Source of the DNA: Gnetum montanum
Taxonomy: Eukaryota; Streptophyta; Gnetopsida; Gnetales; Gnetaceae
Direction: 5' to 3'
Assembly: GCA_015680685.1 (NCBI GenBank)
Contig: MNCI01006653.1
Span: forward strand, 1 to 64,000
Length of the DNA: 64,000 nt
The position numbers and the translations under genes were made by a program. Positions 23,680 to 35,935 of the stretch are shown piece after piece (position 1 is the first letter of the stretch; each line of letters opens with the position of its first letter). A model generated the notes under the pieces. That model was not told where the DNA came from, made no database searches, and was given only the letters and a program-made list of their open reading frames with translations.

Positions 23680-24920
23680 ACTCTTATTAAGGCAAAATAA
23701 TAAAGTGCTAATGTTAGATGGTATTCCTATCGACATTTGGAAGTTTTTTGTAGATAAAGGGATCACTTGATTAATAAATTTATTTAACAAAATATAGGAT
23801 GAAAAACTATCAAATGATTAGAAGAGAAGCACCATTGTACTTATCTACAAGAATAAGGAAGATATTCAAAATGGTGAAAGCTATAGAATAATCAAGTTTA
23901 TGATTCACAATACAAAAGTATGGGAAAAAGTTATTGAATAATGTTTAAGGTAAAAATCAACAATCTCTAGAATAAGTTTAGTTTTATGCTAGGAACATCA
24001 ACCATTGAAGTCATTTTCTTACTAAGATAACTTATAAAGAAAGTTAAATGTAAAAAGAAGAATATTCATATGCTTTTCATAAATTTAAAAAAAAGCTTAC
24101 AATAGAGTCATTCCAAAGATTATTTGATAAGCTTCAAAGAGGAAACATGTTCCTATTGAATACATCAAGACTAATCAAGAAATATATGTTTAATTCATGA
24201 CTTTGAGTTTGTACTACCTATTGAGAAATTATTAACTTTTCTATGAAGGTAGGGTTACATTAAATATTAACTCCAAGTCCTTATTTGTTTACCATTACTA
24301 TGGATGAGATAACTAAAAATATATAAGATGATATCCTTTGATGTATATTCTTTATGAATATGGAGACTTGAGAAAGAACCTTATAATCAAAAGGATTGAT
24401 AATTATTAGAGATCAAAAAAATACAAGTGTGATTTTAGTAAAAAAGTAAGTAATGAAGATTAAAATTGAAAACCAAAAAGTTACATAAAGTAGTTCATAT
24501 ATTTAGGATCTCGTATATAAGATAGTGATATGAACATTGATGTGATAAATAGAATTCAAGTAGGATAGATGAAGTAATAAGAGTTTAGTAGTGTACTTTG
24601 TCATAAAAGAATTCTTACTATATTGAAGGAAATGTTGTAAAGATTTATTATTATACTTGAAGTCATTATGATATGGGATTTTAGCTAATCAAGAAGTGAC
24701 AAGTTCAATGCATGCATGTAGTAAAGCTACAAATGCTTAGGTAGATGATTGGTATGACTAAAAAAGAAAAAATTAATAATTCTCTTATTAGGAAAATTTT
24801 TGGATAGCATGTGTAGATGAAATTATTAAGAAAATTTATCTTGAATGGTTTTCACATGTGCAAAGAAGGTTACAAACTACAGTTAGTAGAAGAGATTGCT
24901 TTGCAGTACAACTTTAAAAG
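23680..24920 (+). pseudogene. RTE-type LINE reverse transcriptase remnant
   Basis: Read on the plus strand with frame changes, the RT landmarks occur in order: D-G-I-P-I-D-I-W-K near 23730, L-I-N-L-F-N-K-I near 23785, V-L-I-Y-K-N-K-E-D-I-Q-N near 23850, S-Y-R-I-I-K near 23885, then W-E-K-V-I-E near 23925, and I-N-L-K-K-A-Y-N-R-V near 24080. Farther on a degenerate L-H-x-G-S-T-L-S-P-Y-L-F near 24255 leads to the C-terminal W-F-S-H-V-Q-R-R near 24848. This order and wording fit the RTE clade of non-LTR retrotransposons in plants. The catalytic A-D-D box is not legible. Many stops; dead on arrival or old. Confidence 0.7.
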
Positions 24921-25102
24921 ACTATCATGATAAGTCTCTTTATGAGCTAAAGATAGATGGCTTAAGTGATTAGCTCATTATTTGACAACTCAAGTGATTA
25001 TTCCATAATCTAACAAGGAGTTTTAGTAAATATTTTACAAATTTAAATTATAATTGAGACATTGTTATATTCCTCTATAAATTTCTAAAGTATAATAGTA
25101 GT

Positions 25103-25948
25103 TGATGAGTAGTGAGGTACCCCTATGCTCAACCATACAAATATGAGCATGTACATGCAATCCAGTAAACCTTCACAGATAGACTAGTTGTGGCACCTAG
25201 ATAGTTATATGTTGATCGCAATTTGTTATCTTCCCACTTGGACTAGTATTTGCTTGTCACGTATGGTTTAGTCCAAAGTGAGATGTATGATGTGGTTTCT
25301 ACTACTATGATACTCCTAAGGATAATAAGAGATAACTTAATTAAGCTAATGAATGATAGGAAATAAGATCTAAGCTAGCCTAAGTGTTATGAGCATCCAT
25401 CCTTAATCATTTGCACACATCATGGACTTTGTGTACTACTTCTAGGATTACCAAACACACATCACTTGAAAGACTACTTGATACGCTACTAGGTTACCAC
25501 GTAGTTACACTTAAATGTTCATGATTAAGGTGTACTCATTCCACGTGACAACAGGAATAGTAAATGATAATAAAATAAATATTAACTAAGAAAATAATAA
25601 TAAATGATAAATAATTAAAATAAATTAAAAGCTAAGTGAACATTGTAATGATGGAGTAATCTCAATCTTTATTGTTAATCATATGTGTGTCCAAGTACGT
25701 CACACTCAAACAAAGGTTCTGTACAATTACAAGCATCACACTACATGCATGCACTTGGGAAAGAACCAAAAACTAACTAAAAATAGATAAAAAGGACTGA
25801 CTCCAAAACTGATAAAAGACTCCTTCATTGTGCACCTGAATGCTACATTTATAAGCTAACATAGGAATCACGATATCGTGTATATGATATCATATCCAAG
25901 CTATAATATCACGTACTCGATATTGAGGCCTTACAACATAATTCATCA
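25103..25948 (-). repeat. NA-2 3' LTR
   Basis: TGATGAGTAG to ATTCATCA, 846 bp, aligned end to end with the NA-1 5' LTR but clearly diverged. In the U3 part GATATC occurs at 25872 and 25886, with decayed AATATC and GATATT beyond. The right end meets TACCCCCACAACTAAA, the reverse complement of the polypurine tract. Confidence 0.85.
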
Positions 25949-26109
25949 TACCCCCACAACTAAATAAAAACTCATCCTTGAGTCAAACAAAATGAGGAAA
26001 AAGTTCATTTGATTACAATAGTCGATAGATATTGGATTATTGAATGACTATGGATTATTTCATTCTATAGTGTGGGACTAGAAAAAACAAAATCTAGACA
26101 CTAACACAA

Positions 26110-28357
26110 AATACAAAATTTTTTGGAACTCATGTCGTTCTTGGTGATGGTGGTTCCTCCATGGGCTTCTTTCCTTTATCCTGTGATCCAGGCTTCTAAA
26201 ATGCATACTTTTGAAGGAGCAACTAAATTTTTTCCTCCTCTATCCAAGGATCATGTGTCATCCATGCTGATGTTCCAATGTTTGATGCAATTGGGACTTC
26301 CCGTGGACACAGTAATTGCAGAAACATTTGATTCCCTTTGACATACCATGCTACAAATAGTTGTCATTCCTCCTCATAGGCTCTAGCTTTGTCTCTAAAT
26401 TCCTGATAATCTATATGTTATCAAGAAAATTATATTGCTATGTCATTTTGGCCTTAGTAGCTAGCCTTTACCACCTCTAGTTTAGAGTCTACTACCTCTA
26501 GCCTTTGTAATATCTTCTTGTGTTCTACAAAATTTGTCTCATATTTAGCATAGGTGGCAACTATCTACTTCTCTAGCTTAGTTCCTGGGCACCTTGCTAT
26601 TAACATGGCCAAGTTGGCATACCATAGATTTGCCAACTCTATGTATTCTATAAGATCCTAGATCTACAAGTCCTGGCTTTTTAATTCTGCTTGATGGACA
26701 AAGGCATAAGTATCCAGTATGGCTCGCCAATCAATGTGTTGAGCACTGAAATAATTAATGTGGTCCTTAGTCATATGGATCTCTTTTTCGATGATCTCCT
26801 TATACATCTCCACCTGGTCACGAAAATGCTCCTTTAATTTTTCATGCCTCTTAGCCTCATTTTTCCATAGACTTATTTCAATGATTTTCTTCTATCGAAT
26901 GACACGTACATTCTGCATTAAGACGGTTTTGTTCTTTCTAGCTAAGAAACTTATATCTTGGTTGACTCTTATTAGTTGTTCTTTCATTTACTAAAAATTT
27001 TCCTTGAGAAAATTCTTCTATTTTTCAATTCTCATCAACCAAAGATTCTTAGCAGCAAGGAGTTTATTCTCTTCTTATAAGGTCTTGAGAGTTTTCACAT
27101 GTGCATATGTCTAAGCTTGTGCTTTTGAAGCATCCCAATCACCTTTTTCTTTTTTCCATTGCCACCATTTTATTCTCCAGTAACAATTTATTTAACTTCT
27201 CTATCCTAAATGATTCTAATTGATTGGTTGCAACAAGTTGGGATGGATCCTGCTATTTAGCTTGTAGGGTAATGAACTTTTCTTAGAGTCTTTGTAACTC
27301 ATCTTTTGTGTGTTCAGCCCTAACCTTAGCCATGATTAGCTTTCCTTTAGCGGAAATGAGGTATGATTGTGCTACTATGACAACTTGGGGGATGTCAAAC
27401 AAGGCCATCATTACTTATCCTATTTACAACAAGCAATCCAAAGCATCCTCATGTTTTGCAGGAGTCATTGAGGTACCGACCAGAACTTGAGCATCACATG
27501 CTCTTGTGAAATCTACCAATGGCACAATAGGGACATTAAATGATTCTTTAATGTGGTTCACAATGACCTCTACTGCTCCAACTATATCTTGGTGTTACAT
27601 GACCACCACTGCGGCACCTTCACTAATTTCTAATTGTACTTGGAATGATGTAGCATTTCCAGAGATCTGTTGTGACCAATGTTATTCCCCTCCTCCTATT
27701 TTAATTGAGACCTCACCCCTTTTAGGATTAATTGATCTAGTGGGTTTTATAGCATCATCGCTCACCTTGAAGAAATTGGCCTCCTCTCAATCTTCCCAAC
27801 TAACCATCTCTACGATGGCCTTGAGATGGCTTATCGATGATCAGTAATCTTGTAGTGATAGGCCCTATATTTGGAAGATTAAGAACTTCTGCAATGGCCT
27901 TTGTGGAGAAATCAACTAAAATTTCAGCAATATCAATGATGGTACCTTCTTCTTTATTGTGCCAAAATTGATAGGTTTCACCCAAATACCATTCTCCACT
28001 CTTCGAGAGGATAGGCCATAGCGGAGATCCCTTAAGTAGATCTTTGACTAGTTTAGGGGCAAATTTGGTAAAATGCCAAAAATTAAGTTTCACAATCACG
28101 GTAGTGGATGTGGAGCTTTCCCGAAGGGCTTGAATACATTCTAGGGATAACATGAGGTGTTTTCCTTATTCTAGTGCCTTGACCTCTCTACTTTCTACTT
28201 GACCAGATTATATAGTGACAAGGGTTTCTTAATGGATGTTGAATGATTGTGCCTCCTATTTTGTATGTTCAACATGAGGTCCTTGGCCTTTACCTCTTCT
28301 CAAGTGTTTGGCTGCACCTTAAGAAGGTCTTTCCAGTTGTCCTTGTTTAGGGGCCAT
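26110..28357 (-). pseudogene. 3' accessory ORF of NA-2, lacking the L-P-F-P domain
   Basis: The start M-A-P-K-Q-G-Q at 28357 matches the NA-1 start. The segment 28153-27800 is open for 117 codons and keeps W-Y-L-G-E-T-Y-Q-F-W-H-N. It then runs straight into the sequence matching NA-1 near 10700, skipping about 550 bp that in NA-1 encode the plant-transposon-protein-like segment. The C-terminal coiled-coil part follows to about 26110, with many stops. Same unknown role as in NA-1. The deletion may be private to this copy. Confidence 0.6.
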
Positions 28358-28680
28358 CTATAATCATACAAATATCAATTGTTAATAAGGTTATTTAAAG
28401 AAGTTTAATTATCTCATACCTTACTCATTGCCTTTAATAAATGTTAAATTCTTTACTTAGTGTGATTTTAGAGTTAGAAATTTTTTAAGGAAGTTCCCCT
28501 AAAAAGTTTTAATGTTGGGCCTAATCTGCTTAGGTGACTCTATTAATAATTTAAATGATTTTGGTGAAGGAAGAAAATAAATCTAGCATGATTTTTTAAT
28601 ATTTCCTAATAGTACTTACCCCTATGATATCCTTTAGGCGATAGTAAATTTCAAAAAAGTTACACACAAATTCTACTGTA

Positions 28681-28700
28681 CCCCTCCCCCACGACTAAGT
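28681..28700 (-). other. Internal polypurine-like tract of NA-2
   Basis: The minus strand reads TTAGTCGTGGGGGAGGGGTA, resembling the true polypurine tract next to the LTR (TTTAGTCATGGGGGTA). It lies about 330 bp upstream of the 3' ORF start. Confidence 0.4.
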
Positions 28701-28880
28701 TAAACACTCGAGGTTTAATTAGGTTCAATCAGAAAAGAGATCAAAGCATCAAAGAGTAAAATATTGGTAGTTGAATTTTAGACTCTTAAATCACTAAAAA
28801 TCATGGAAGAAAATTTGAACAACTCCCCCACATCAATTGTGAAAAATGACTTTGTAGCACATGGGGACCCCATATAGATA

Positions 28881-28970
28881 CTTTTTATAGATGTGATATC
28901 GCGTACATGATAGCACATACTCGCTATTGTGTCAGACCTGATACCGAGTACCCGATATCGCATCCTATCC
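28881..28970 (-). promoter_or_regulatory. Internal U3-like promoter cassette of NA-2
   Basis: On the minus strand the order is GGATGCGATATC (28965-28954), a degenerate GATA-rich middle, GCGATATCACATC (28902-28890) and then TATAAAAAG (28889-28881). The LTR U3 starts TGATGGGATGCGATATC and also runs through GATATC repeats into a TATA box. The cassette thus looks like a displaced U3, about 530 bp upstream of the 3' ORF. It could also be a remnant of a nested LTR. Confidence 0.45.
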
Positions 28971-30690
28971 AAGATAGGGTACTTAGTAAAAGTGATGATT
29001 TTTCTAGTTTTTACAGCAAAAAAATGAAGGATTTGTGGTAAATTTGAAAGGTTTGGGATAATGTCAAGTAGAAATTAAGGCACCAAAAGTGTAATGGAGT
29101 GGAGTTATATAATGAAGTTCTTTCAAAAGGGTTAGGAAAAAGGACATGTAGTGGTTCTAAGGAATATTTGGTTAAAATGATGACAAAGGAAAGAATAGAT
29201 TTGGCAATGGAGTACTTAGAGGCTAGAAGATGATATAGTGGTATGCAACAAGTACAAATTACAAAAGTCACACAAGTGGATCCTCCCCAAAGCAAGTTCC
29301 AACCTACCATGCCCTTTTGTAACCATGCCTTTAAATGTCCATAGGCACTAGAAGGGTTAAATGCAATATGCGCCTATGCAACAAAACAAACACATGTTAA
29401 ATACCACTATGATGAGGTATGAAGTCTATGCCACACAAGACATAAGTTAGAAGCACTTAGACGATGAGATGGGACGAACTGTAAAAGGGATTACAAAGAT
29501 TGGAATGTGAGGTAACTTACCCTAGGCACAATGAATCCTAAATGTTGTGTGTGATTAAAGTACCATTAGCCTTTCTCTCCAAGTTCAAAACCAAGTCCAT
29601 ACCTGTAATTAGTGACATCGCATTATTGCATCCCAATGATAGAAAATTATAAGAGCATCATGATAGCAAGGTGTATGATCATTTGGCATTTTATGTAAGG
29701 GAGAAGTGATTTGAATTTGTTTGTGGCAAATTTTTCTTGAGCTTTTCTTTTCTTTTTCTCTTCTTTCATTTTCTTTTTCTTCTTCTAGCCACTCTTGCAC
29801 TTGGTCTTTCCCAAAGGTGATCCGAAGAAGTTACCAATGTTTAGGCATGGATGCATGTCTTTCCAATGGAACCCCCCCCCCCCCCCCCCCACCAAGAACA
29901 ACATTGAGTTCCTTTATTGGGTGCCTTTATTACAACTCTTACTTCCATCTCTCGTTAGATCTACACGGATCTTCATACAACCAAGCTGCATGATAGCACA
30001 TAGAAATGTTACCAAAAAGAATCCACAAGTCCCCTTGATGTCACACCCTTGTCATTCCCTCTTAGTTCATCACTTTTTGTTCTGGGCACAATGGGTACAA
30101 AGATACTTTAAGTTTTCATGATAACAAGAAGATCATCATATCCAAACTAAGAACCTCTTATTAATAGAATGGGTGGATGGATGTTTTGGGCTCACTATCC
30201 AAATAATTAGTCACTTGTGACTCAATAGCATAGAACAACATCTCAACCAACTGGTCACATGAGTATTTGATTCATAGATGGGATTACTCTCAAAAAGATA
30301 AAATGACAAATTAAAAAAATGAAAAATTAGAAAACAAAGAATTGAAAAAAAAATCATAAAACTAAAGAAAAGGAAAAACATTTACTAATTTTTCTTGTTA
30401 GAATGGGGGTATCCTCCATGACTAAACCTTTGATCATGGTGCAAATTAATAAATGAAAAGATAGGATCCATGCATCTCAAAAATATTGGGGTCCAGTCAT
30501 ATCCAAACCACTAAGTGTCTTTTGATGTGGTGGTAGGAATGTACCCAAAATAGGGTTCACACACTTGATTAAAGTAGGCACAGTGGGGCAGATTATAAGA
30601 TGTGGTCAGGTGATAAGATGTTGATCCACTATGACATCCATGACCATAAGATGGTATGCAAGGATCAATATGTCTTCTCATGTTGTTATA
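28971..30690 (-). other. NA-2 non-coding spacer
   Basis: It aligns with NA-1 at 12577-14160 and encodes nothing recognisable. It includes a run of 19 C at 29872-29890 and the conserved hairpin near 30404-30420. Confidence 0.6.
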
Positions 30691-32150
30691 TTCATTGGGT
30701 CACATGGTTGTTGAAGTGTTAATTGGTGGCCTGGATAAGGTAACAAGAGGAATTGAGTTTGAAGAGGAAGGTACATCATAGTGTTGTGCTTGTGCTGAGT
30801 TGGAAGATGCAATGGTTTCAGAGCTGTGTTGTCTCTTTCTACGACCATGCCTAAAGAAAAGATGCTTTCGATGATGTGGAGGACTCCCACTACTATTAAC
30901 AGTAGTAGCACAAGTAATATTTGTAGATTGGTGTTGTGGTGCAAAACCTTTTGATACTACAATGGAGATGCAAAAGGAGGTAAAGGATGAGAATATTGAG
31001 AGTAAGGAGAAGTGTAAAAAATAAGAGGTGGTGATCCCGTGGGAGAGGACATGGGTTGATGATACTTAGGGGAATTATAACGATGAGGTGAAGAAGAGGA
31101 TGTTGATCTAGTTGGAGAAATAAGATGTTGAACATAATATGCACTTGGTTTTAAGTTGTACAAAGGGTATGGCTAGTTTGGCAATGGCCTCCCCCACAAC
31201 TACGGGTTCTACCACTATGGTTGAACAAAATATTTTTGTACAAAATCTGGATGTAACATTCTTCCTTAATGCTCATGTAGGTGTGACAAGATTGGGCATT
31301 GGAATTTTGGGTGATCGTACAAGCAAACATCGCATTGATACTTATGATTTGTAGTTGAGCCCCTATCCTTATCTTCATTAGCCCTTCTTTTAGATTGTCA
31401 AATGGTGTTCTGTCCTATTTCTAGGTTTGGTATCCTCTATTTGTTGTGGCTAATAGAGTTGTCTTGCATGGTTTTCCCTCTAATAATGTTTGCATATTCT
31501 CCACATTTTTCCTATATCCACTATGTCATATTATTGATCTTTGCCTTGATTTCATCTAGTGATTTTAGTATTGGCAAAGATGGGGATGGTTCCACCTCCT
31601 CAAGGTGAGTTGATTTCTCCTCTTCATAATTATGGATCCTTGTTACTTTAAGAGTTTGGTCCTGTTGAGATTTTTGAATGTTCTCCCATTTAGCTATTTC
31701 TCCTTCTTCTTTTGCTACTTGCTTAATAAGCTCTTGGAATTGGTGGGTTCATAGTTCATATAGTTGACCTAGGGCATACATCCCTAGGGTCTCCCTTGTT
31801 TCATTATGGAGCCCATCCATGATGTGACACATTAGCCTTTCCTTGGAGAACACATGGCTTGGGCATTTGTTTAACAACAAGTAATATCTTTTTGAGGTCA
31901 TGTCTAATAGTTCATGTTTCCCTTGTTTTCACTCTTGGATTTGTCTCCTCAAGGCTAACACTCTTGCATAGGTATGATATCTTTCATTGAAGAGTTTTAC
32001 CATTGTAGGCCAACGGTGAATTGAATTTGGTTTTAAATACCTATAACATAATTTTGCTTAGCCAATGAGTGTCATAGATAAGAGCTTAAGCCTTTGCCAC
32101 ACATTCTCAATGTTGTTCCATGCACAGGCATCATGGAAGGCTTATAAATG
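30690..32150 (-). pseudogene. Partial gag of NA-2
   Basis: Frames matching NA-1 gag include the C-x2-C-x3-H-P-K segment (near 31330-31270, with L-S-H-L downstream), the P/S/H-rich tail (31163-30700) and the I-I-D-G-L-like region (31840-31740). Stops and frameshifts are frequent. The N-terminal part beyond 32150 is replaced by unrelated sequence. Confidence 0.6.
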
Positions 32151-33639
32151 ATGTTGCAAAAAGAAAAAAAGAAGAAATCTTTATTTGACCAAAAAGAAGA
32201 AAAAAAGGGGGAAATTCCTAGATATTTGGTAGGAAGCTTATCTTCTTGTAGTTGTATCATATTGCAAAAGATTTAAAAATAAATGTAGTAGTTCTAAAAT
32301 TTTAAATCTTACATTTGTTAGAATTAATATATCATCTAGAGGCCTACACAAACTAGCTCAAATAAATAATTGCATTGCTAGGACTATTATCTAATCCTTG
32401 CAAAAGGCAAGATGAGCATTAGGCCTATTGGTGATGATCCTTTATGAGAAGAACATGGCTTAGCACTATTGATTCTAAGCTCAACATAAGCAAATGTTTC
32501 TTGAATATTACCAAGGAAAATAAGCACAACATTATGGAGAAGCAACATGTTTCATGCATGACATATAATAACATGAGTTGAAATTGTATATAGAGAGTAT
32601 GAAGTGTCAAATAGACAAAAATTCCAACATGTAACAAGTATACAAAAGAGGTGTGTGTAAAAGTATATGTATGCAACAACTACTAAGTACGAAGAAAACT
32701 AGTGATTGATGGAAAATTATAGCTACAAGTTCCAAATTTACATGGAAGCAATAGGGAAGCTCACCATATATTATGTAGAAAAGTTAAATAAGACAGAAAT
32801 AGTATGACATCAACTCTTCCATGTAGAGCACCTTCAAGGAAAAAACATTGACTAGGAGGAGTTGCAAATTCTTAAAGAATTATTACTAGAACTAATATAG
32901 CTAAAAACATTACTATACTTATTATAATCATTAATGCCCATCTCATATAGTAGTAGAAGCAAAAGTTATTAATGGTGATCTATGACATCCCATCCCTGGA
33001 TGTCATGGAAAACATCAAATATACAATATATTAGACATTACGCGTACAAAGAAAATATACCAAATACGAAATATAAGTGATATTCAACATTATGTATGAA
33101 GGAAATAATAGGAGAAATGCAAAAAGAGAAAGAAACGAATGCTTTATTCATATATAATAGCATGTCCAGCTCGTGCTTTGAGAGTGTTCCTTGGGGCTTT
33201 CTTCCTTTGACATCTATCCCTTAGAGGCAATCTAACACTACCACCATGGTTAGGCCTATAACCTGACTAGAAGGGATGGTCCACTTCCTATCTTGCTTCA
33301 CTTGGCTTCCTGTGACTTGCATATACCAACTCCACCACCCCATGACTTGCTTGTAGCAGCTTTGCCATTCCATGTTGGCATGACCTCTAACCCCAAGTAT
33401 AAATGCCTNTCATTCCATGTTGGCATGACCTCTAACCCCAAGTATAAATGCCTTAGGCCAAACCCCCAAAGATTACCTAAAGAGACATGTCCAGTATTAC
33501 AACATGCCCTTTCGAGTTGTACTCACAACTACCCTTTTTGGTCTTGTTAAGATAATAATAACACTTGTTATGAAGAGACACCATCTTCATTAGGTAGCAA
33601 CATCATTTGGGAATGGAGATATGACATGATCAATAAATG
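32151..33639. other. Unassigned stretch
   Basis: No supported gene. It starts with an A-rich tract (32155-32215) at the NA-2 truncation and contains the 43-bp duplication at 33366-33453. Confidence 0.45.
33366..33453. repeat. Exact 43-bp duplication around a single N
   Basis: The segment 33366-33408 is repeated base for base at 33411-33453, with one undetermined base at 33409 between. An exact short duplication at an N in otherwise decayed sequence looks like an assembly join. Confidence 0.85.
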
Positions 33640-35935
33640 ATCAATAGCCTTTGCCTAGTCTTATGATGAGATCATAGGCATTGGTCTACATAAATGCCAA
33701 CATTGCATATACATATATCTTTTCATGAAGCCCATGTGTCAACCATAGTACAAATTGAATCCCAAAGAGGTAGTCAAGAAAGCAATTAAGAGCATACTAA
33801 AGAAAGGATTAATTTATCATGTAGTAGATAGTAAGTGGCTCAACAATGATTATGCAAGTGGAAATTTTGCATTAACTTCAAGCTATTGAACATAGTAACA
33901 TTCAAAGATAAATTTCCATTCTCATTTGTTGATCTAGTATTGGATGTTGTAGTGTTTTGGATGATTATAGTGACTATGATCAAATCCAAATTTCTTTTGA
34001 AGACTAGGCCAATAAAAACTTTATAAATCCATAGGGATCTTTTGCATATAAGACAATGTCTTATGGCCTATGCAATGCCCCAATAATCTTTCATTCTATA
34101 ATCCTTAGTATCTTTTAGAAAAAAATTAACAATGGTATGAAAGTCTCCATAAATGACTTTATTCACCTGTAACTCAAATTATAAACAAGCACTAGATTGA
34201 TTAAAGTAAGAACTTAAGAGATGCATTAACATCAATATTAAAATTAACCAGTAAAAGAGTTACTTAATGATCTAGGAGGATATTATCTTATGGCATTAAA
34301 TATTAAGAAAACTATTAAGATGGACCTAGAAAAAATCAAAGAGATCCAAGGAATCATATAGAGGTCTCAAATAGTAAAATATGTGAGGTTCTTCCTTGGA
34401 CATACTATCTTCTACAAATGCTTCCTTAAGAATTTTTTTTAAGATCTCTAAGTTATTAGTTGAACTAACAAAGAAAGATGGACTAGTCATCTAGATAAAA
34501 GAATGTGAAAAATAATTTTGAGCTCCTTAAGCAAAGGCTCATGGAAAGTTCCATTCTATGAGGACTAGACTAGTTCAATCCTTTTCATATAATGATCAAT
34601 GAATTAAACTATGTTGTGAGGATTCTGCTTACATACTTAGATGTTTAAAAAATATTCTTCTTATATCTACTATAAAAGTAGAAGTACCATAGGTGCACAA
34701 CTAAATTACACAATAAAAAAAGATACTCATTAGTGATGTATGCACTTAAAAATTTTAATCACTACATGCTAGAATATCCTACAATCAATCACTGATTATA
34801 GCATCATTTGTTTCTCAATAAATAAACTAATGGTAAGTCCTCACATTATTCTATGAATGATGATCCTACATGAATTCAATATTACAATGATTGATAAGAA
34901 GGAAACTAAAAATGTTATTGCAAATCATCCATCTCAAATATTGTTGGATGATAATATTGATGAAGAATCCTTATATAATCAATTCCTACATCAACCTTTA
35001 TTTGCTTGGGCTATTGTAGTGTATCCATTAAGAACCACTAAATTTTTTGACTACCTCACTTACTTGAATGAGCAAAAGGTTTCCAATAAATGAGATAAGC
35101 ATAGGCCATAGTAGTTTCTCCATTAGGCCAATCACTTCATATAAATAGAGAAAAACTTTTATAAAATTCATATAGTTGATCTAGTATGTTGGTATATATT
35201 ATAGGAGAACCAATTAAGGGTTCTTTAAGATGCACACGAAAGGCCTTGAATTGGCCAATACATAAGAAGATGAACAACCATAAAATTTCTTATGGCTAGA
35301 TATTTCTTCCCCATACCTTTTAGAAATTCATGGTACTTTACTACATCTTATGAAAACCATCAAAGGAATGATGAAATAACAACTCACTTCAATAAACCAT
35401 AGTAGTGGTTCTAATCATGGAAAATATTTGATCTTTGGAAAATTAAATTTATTAATTTTATCACCTCTGCATCAAATGGGAAAGCTTACATCATCATTTC
35501 TATAGACTATTTCACAAGCTAGATAAAAGTAACTATAATCATTGATTATACTATACAAACTACTATAAAATTATTTGAGAAATATGTGGTAAATATATTT
35601 GACATGTCATGCATATTAATCTTAGACAATGGAACACACTTTATAGGTGAAACATTTAAAAGATTCATGTAGAACTTATTGGTGGACCAAAAACTAACCA
35701 CACCTTACCATTCCCAAGCTAATGTCCAAACCAAAGTTACTAACAGAGAGATCACTAGGATCTTAACTCATACCATCAACAAGCATAGAAAGGACTAGAA
35801 CACAAATTTTAATGATGTATTATGAACATATGGATCCATATGAAATTTTTTGGTTATAGCATGCACTTGGACTCATCATGTTCAACATTTAATTATTGTC
35901 CTTGTTGTGGTTTCAAGCTTTGGAGAAGGTATGAA
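33640..35935 (+). pseudogene. GYP-7: degenerate Ty3/gypsy pol (RT, RNase H, integrase)
   Basis: RT N-terminus: L-N-P-K-E-V-V-K-K-A-I-K near 33755 and L-I-Y-H-V-V-D-S-K-W-L near 33810. The RT catalytic region near 34150 reads V-S-I-N-D-F, so the D-D pair is lost. A short open frame (34857-35093) covers the RNase H-integrase junction. Integrase core motifs follow: I-S-I-D-Y-F near 35495, D-N-G-T-H-F-I-G near 35625 and T-P-Y-H-S-Q-A-N near 35700, then E-I-T-R-I-L-T. The wording fits the Tat/Athila lineage. No LTR, gag or primer site was identified nearby, and frames change often. Confidence 0.75.

Larger units (their letters stand above)
25103..32150 (-). mobile_element. NA-2: second pol-less Athila-related element, 5' truncated
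   Basis: Minus-strand order from the right is partial gag (32150-30690), spacer (30690-28970), a U3-like cassette (28970-28881), 3' ORF (28357-26110), polypurine tract and a complete 3' LTR (25103-25948). It parallels NA-1 throughout, again without pol. Homology to NA-1 gag stops near 32150, so the gag start, primer site and 5' LTR are lost. The 3' ORF lacks the segment that in NA-1 ends L-P-F-P-C-L-I. Confidence 0.75.

Noticed and set aside
29721-30121. Two overlapping plus-strand frames with poly-Pro
   Set aside because: Poly-Pro comes from the run of 19 C; the region is a non-coding spacer in NA-1 and NA-2.
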